A stretch of 64,000 bases of DNA. It comes from an uncultured Muribaculaceae bacterium (GTDB lineage: Bacteria; Bacteroidota; Bacteroidia; Bacteroidales; Muribaculaceae). Numbering within the stretch: the first letter of the stretch is position 1; the number at the start of each line of letters is the position of its first letter. The DNA lies in NCBI GenBank assembly GCA_904501735.1, contig CAJGBY010000001.1, positions 247,471-311,470 of the forward strand, given 5' to 3'. The translations under genes and the position numbers were made by a program. The notes beneath the pieces are model-generated. The model was not told where the DNA came from, ran no database searches, and worked only from the letters and a program-made list of their open reading frames with translations. Of this stretch, positions 62,050-64,000 are shown in pieces.

Positions 62050-63111
62050 ATGATAGAAGAGAAGGGGCGCATAGGATATTTTGACTTGATGAAAGGCGTG
62101 TGTATCATCTTGGTGGTGATAGGGCATTGCTATGATAAATTGGGTGTTAGAATCGATAATCACCATGTGTGGAGTGCGCTTGAGCATCTACGAATGCCTC
62201 TTTATTTCTTCCTTTCGGGAATGTTTTTTAAAGAATATAGTTGCGCTATTGAGTTTGTCATTAAGAAATTTAATAGGCTGATTGCACCTTTTTTGTTTTT
62301 TGCGGTGATCTCGGTAGTGCCAGCACTCTTTTCGGGCGAGGTGGAGTGTAGTGTGCTGGGAATAAAACATCACATTACATGGATGGTCAAATATGCAGGC
62401 TATTTGTGGTTCTTGCGTACGCTCTTTGTAGCCAATCTAGTGTATTATATATATTATAAGGTGGTGAAACGCTGTAAATGGGGCGTTCAATGTGCAGTGA
62501 TGTGTGTGATAGTGTGCATTGGATGGATGTTAAATGAGTTATTGCCACAAGATAATGCTATCAGAAGCGATTATGGCATACTATATAGTGTGATTACATC
62601 GATGATTGTGATGCCATTCCTATATGTGGCATCGAATTTTAGAAATGTGTTGTCAAAAATAGAAAACATCAAGAAAATACATGTTCTGATGATATTTGCA
62701 ATGTCGGTTGTAGTGTGTTATTTGACTGCCAACGGAGGAGTGTATTTGATGTATGCAAAGGTTGAAAACAGCCCGATAGGATTTTATCTAGCTTCATTCT
62801 CTGCTATATTGATGGTGTGGAGTGTGTGCTATACATTGCGAAACTATCTGTCGCGAGGATATTTAAATTATATGGGTAGATACTCGATAATAGTGTATCT
62901 CACCCATGTGCCATTGCTGGGTGCATTGGTTTTTAGTGGAATGATAACAAAATTATGGTTGTTGATATTGGTGTTGTTTGTGGTAATGCCAATAATGATT
63001 ACGCTGTTTAAGAGTTGTTTCCCTGCATTTGTAGCACAAAGAGATATCTTTATATGCGAAAAAGGTAAAATAAAGGTGGATTTTGGGGCTTTTTCGCTGA
63101 AAAATAGATAG
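62050..63111 (+). CDS. Membrane acyltransferase, family 3
   Basis: 353 aa, ten hydrophobic segments. FDLMKGVCIILVVIGHCYDK at the start and FLSGMFFKEYS match the Acyltransferase_3 family, which adds acetyl or other acyl groups to sugars of surface glycans. Substrate unknown. Last gene of the operon, 9 bp after cinA. Confidence 0.9.
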   Translation: MIEEKGRIGYFDLMKGVCIILVVIGHCYDKLGVRIDNHHVWSALEHLRMPLYFFLSGMFFKEYSCAIEFVIKKFNRLIAPFLFFAVISVVPALFSGEVECSVLGIKHHITWMVKYAGYLWFLRTLFVANLVYYIYYKVVKRCKWGVQCAVMCVIVCIGWMLNELLPQDNAIRSDYGILYSVITSMIVMPFLYVASNFRNVLSKIENIKKIHVLMIFAMSVVVCYLTANGGVYLMYAKVENSPIGFYLASFSAILMVWSVCYTLRNYLSRGYLNYMGRYSIIVYLTHVPLLGALVFSGMITKLWLLILVLFVVMPIMITLFKSCFPAFVAQRDIFICEKGKIKVDFGAFSLKNR

Positions 63112-63118
63112 AAAGGTG

Positions 63119-63149
63119 TTGTGTATTAAGGAAAAAAGTCGTACCTTTG
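63119..63149 (+). promoter_or_regulatory. Promoter of the rpmB leader
   Basis: TTG (63119-63121), 20 bp, TACCTTTG (63142-63149). The start point would be near 63156, at the base of the predicted RNA stem. Confidence 0.7.
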
Positions 63150-63155
63150 CACACG

Positions 63156-63415
63156 AAAATTTCAAAACAGCAGTACAACGACTATTCCTTTAGTCCAGTT
63201 CTGTGACTTTAATCGTTGAAACTTCGATGCAAGATGATGATGCTAAAAAGCTTGCATAAAGCGTAGGACGATATTGTACATAAAAAATTGTTACAGTTAA
63301 CAACCTGAACTCGTTGCCGACTGTGTTTTATGAATATTGCGCTACTGCGAAGAAAGAGGTGGCAGTAAATTGGCTGAAAAGCTGACATACTCTACAAATG
63401 GACTCTGTTTTGGAA
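63156..63415 (+). ncRNA. Structured leader RNA or small RNA upstream of rpmB
   Basis: No reading frame fits this 300-nt gap. The ends close as an 11-bp helix with one G-U (63160-63170 with 63405-63415). Inside are GTACAA/TTGTAC (63173-63178 with 63274-63279), a 7-bp hairpin (63227-63233 with 63251-63257), TTGTTA/TAACAA (63288-63293 with 63298-63303) and TACTGC/GCAGTA (63343-63348 with 63362-63367). CAACGA (63176-63181) could instead pair with TCGTTG (63213-63218), so two folds compete. It may be an autoregulatory L28 leader or an independent small RNA; I do not recognise the family. Confidence 0.55.
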
Positions 63416-63450
63416 TAAAATAATTTAAAACATAATATTGAGATAAAGCC

Positions 63451-63708
63451 ATGTCAAAAATTTGTCAAATTACAGGCAAGAAGGCGATTACAGGTAACAA
63501 TGTATCGCACTCTAAAAGAAGAACAAAGCGTAAATTTAACGTGAATTTGTTCAAGAGAAAATTCTTCTGGGTAGAAGAAGGTCAATGGATTAGCTTAGTT
63601 GTATCAGCAAATGGTTTGCGTATTATCAACAAGCTTGGTCTTGATGCAGCATTGAAGAAGGCTGCGAAAGATGGTAATTTAACTGAAATCAAAATCGTAG
63701 AAAAGTAA
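63451..63708 (+). CDS. rpmB: 50S ribosomal protein L28
   Basis: 85 aa. KICQITGKKAITGNNVSHSKRRTKRKFNVNL at the start is diagnostic for L28. First gene of the rpmB-rpmG-DUF4295 unit, behind a long structured leader. Confidence 0.97.
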   Translation: MSKICQITGKKAITGNNVSHSKRRTKRKFNVNLFKRKFFWVEEGQWISLVVSANGLRIINKLGLDAALKKAAKDGNLTEIKIVEK

Positions 63709-63715
63709 AATCAAG

Positions 63716-63904
63716 ATGGCAAAGAAAGCAAAAGGTAATAGAGTTCAAGTCATCCTCGAATGTACTGAGCAAAGAGCTAGTGGTGTGCCAGGAATATCTC
63801 GTTATATTACCACAAAGAATAGAAAGAACACCACAGAACGTATGGAATTGAAGAAGTACAATCCATATCTTAAGAAAGTAACAGTTCATAAAGAAATTAA
63901 ATAA
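63716..63904 (+). CDS. rpmG: 50S ribosomal protein L33
   Basis: 62 aa. AKKAKGNRVQVILECTEQ and KNRKNTTERMELKKYNPYLKKVTVHKE match bacterial L33; the cysteine-pair zinc motif is not complete (only one Cys), so this is the zinc-free form. It lies 7 bp after rpmB. Confidence 0.96.
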   Translation: MAKKAKGNRVQVILECTEQRASGVPGISRYITTKNRKNTTERMELKKYNPYLKKVTVHKEIK

Positions 63905-63915
63905 TAAGTTAAGTC

Positions 63916-64000
63916 ATGGCAAAGAAAGTAGTTGCAACGTTGCAAAAAGGTGAAGGCCGTACATATAGTAAGGTCATCAAGATGGTGAAATCGCCAAAGA
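63916..64000 (+). CDS. DUF4295 protein, N-terminal part (runs off the right edge)
   Basis: 28 codons are visible, starting MAKKVVATLQKGEGRTYSKV, which matches the small basic DUF4295 family found after rpmG in Bacteroidota, usually ahead of ftsY. It is probably ribosome-associated (inference from context). The end lies outside the window. Confidence 0.85.
   Translation, partial: MAKKVVATLQKGEGRTYSKVIKMVKSPK

Overview
The window looks like a chromosomal stretch of a low-GC member of the Bacteroidales (phylum Bacteroidota). The family cannot be fixed from the sequence alone; a gut-associated Muribaculaceae- or Prevotella-like organism would fit. Supporting signs are promoters of the Bacteroidota form (TTG, 18-20 bp, TAnnTTTG), a short primary sigma factor without a large N-terminal region, a PPi-dependent phosphofructokinase, a DUF4295 gene next to rpmB/rpmG, C-terminal secretion tails of type IX style, surface lipoproteins with an acidic stretch after the lipid cysteine, and the gene order leuA-leuC-leuD-leuA2-leuB.

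Layout. 1-7.2 kb: secreted host-glycan genes on the minus strand: two tandem sialidases, then a surface lipoprotein with a phospholipase-C-like fold and a small companion ORF. 7.5-14.3 kb: an MFS transporter with a serine hydrolase, tRNA-Met, rubredoxin, a stand-alone ECF sigma factor, a DEDDy exonuclease, a lipoprotein and a PhnP-like hydrolase. 14.5-25 kb: gdhA, the branched-chain amino acid operon with a leader-peptide attenuator not previously listed among the genes, rpoD and a DegP protease. 25.3-32.8 kb: the RNase P RNA, an NhaC antiporter, TrpB2, a C10 cysteine protease and an amidase. 32.8-37.7 kb: one very large exonuclease-RecQ-UvrD helicase. 38-46 kb: a membrane zinc peptidase, hisS, a BASS-like transporter, a Crp-type regulator, a second ECF sigma factor, an M16-like protein and PPi-phosphofructokinase. 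46.2-48.3 kb: a small accessory cluster of poorly known genes. 48.4-51.7 kb: a glycosyltransferase and a sensor with no output domain. 51.9-64 kb: nadE, tamB, DUF4421, tsaD, cinA, an acyltransferase, then a long structured leader and rpmB-rpmG-DUF4295.

Most of the window is ordinary core genome. The most notable items are: a NAD synthetase whose glutaminase triad reads Glu-Arg-Gly instead of Glu-Lys-Cys; a leucine/isoleucine leader peptide with a terminator and a matching antiterminator segment ahead of leuA; a PI-PLC-like lipoprotein that lacks both catalytic histidines; an M16 protein without its zinc motif; a periplasmic-binding/PAS sensor that stops before any kinase; and a roughly 260-nt closed RNA structure that starts at the promoter ahead of rpmB. 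No CRISPR array, rRNA gene, insertion sequence or prophage was seen. All functional statements rest on reading motifs by eye; no database search was run.
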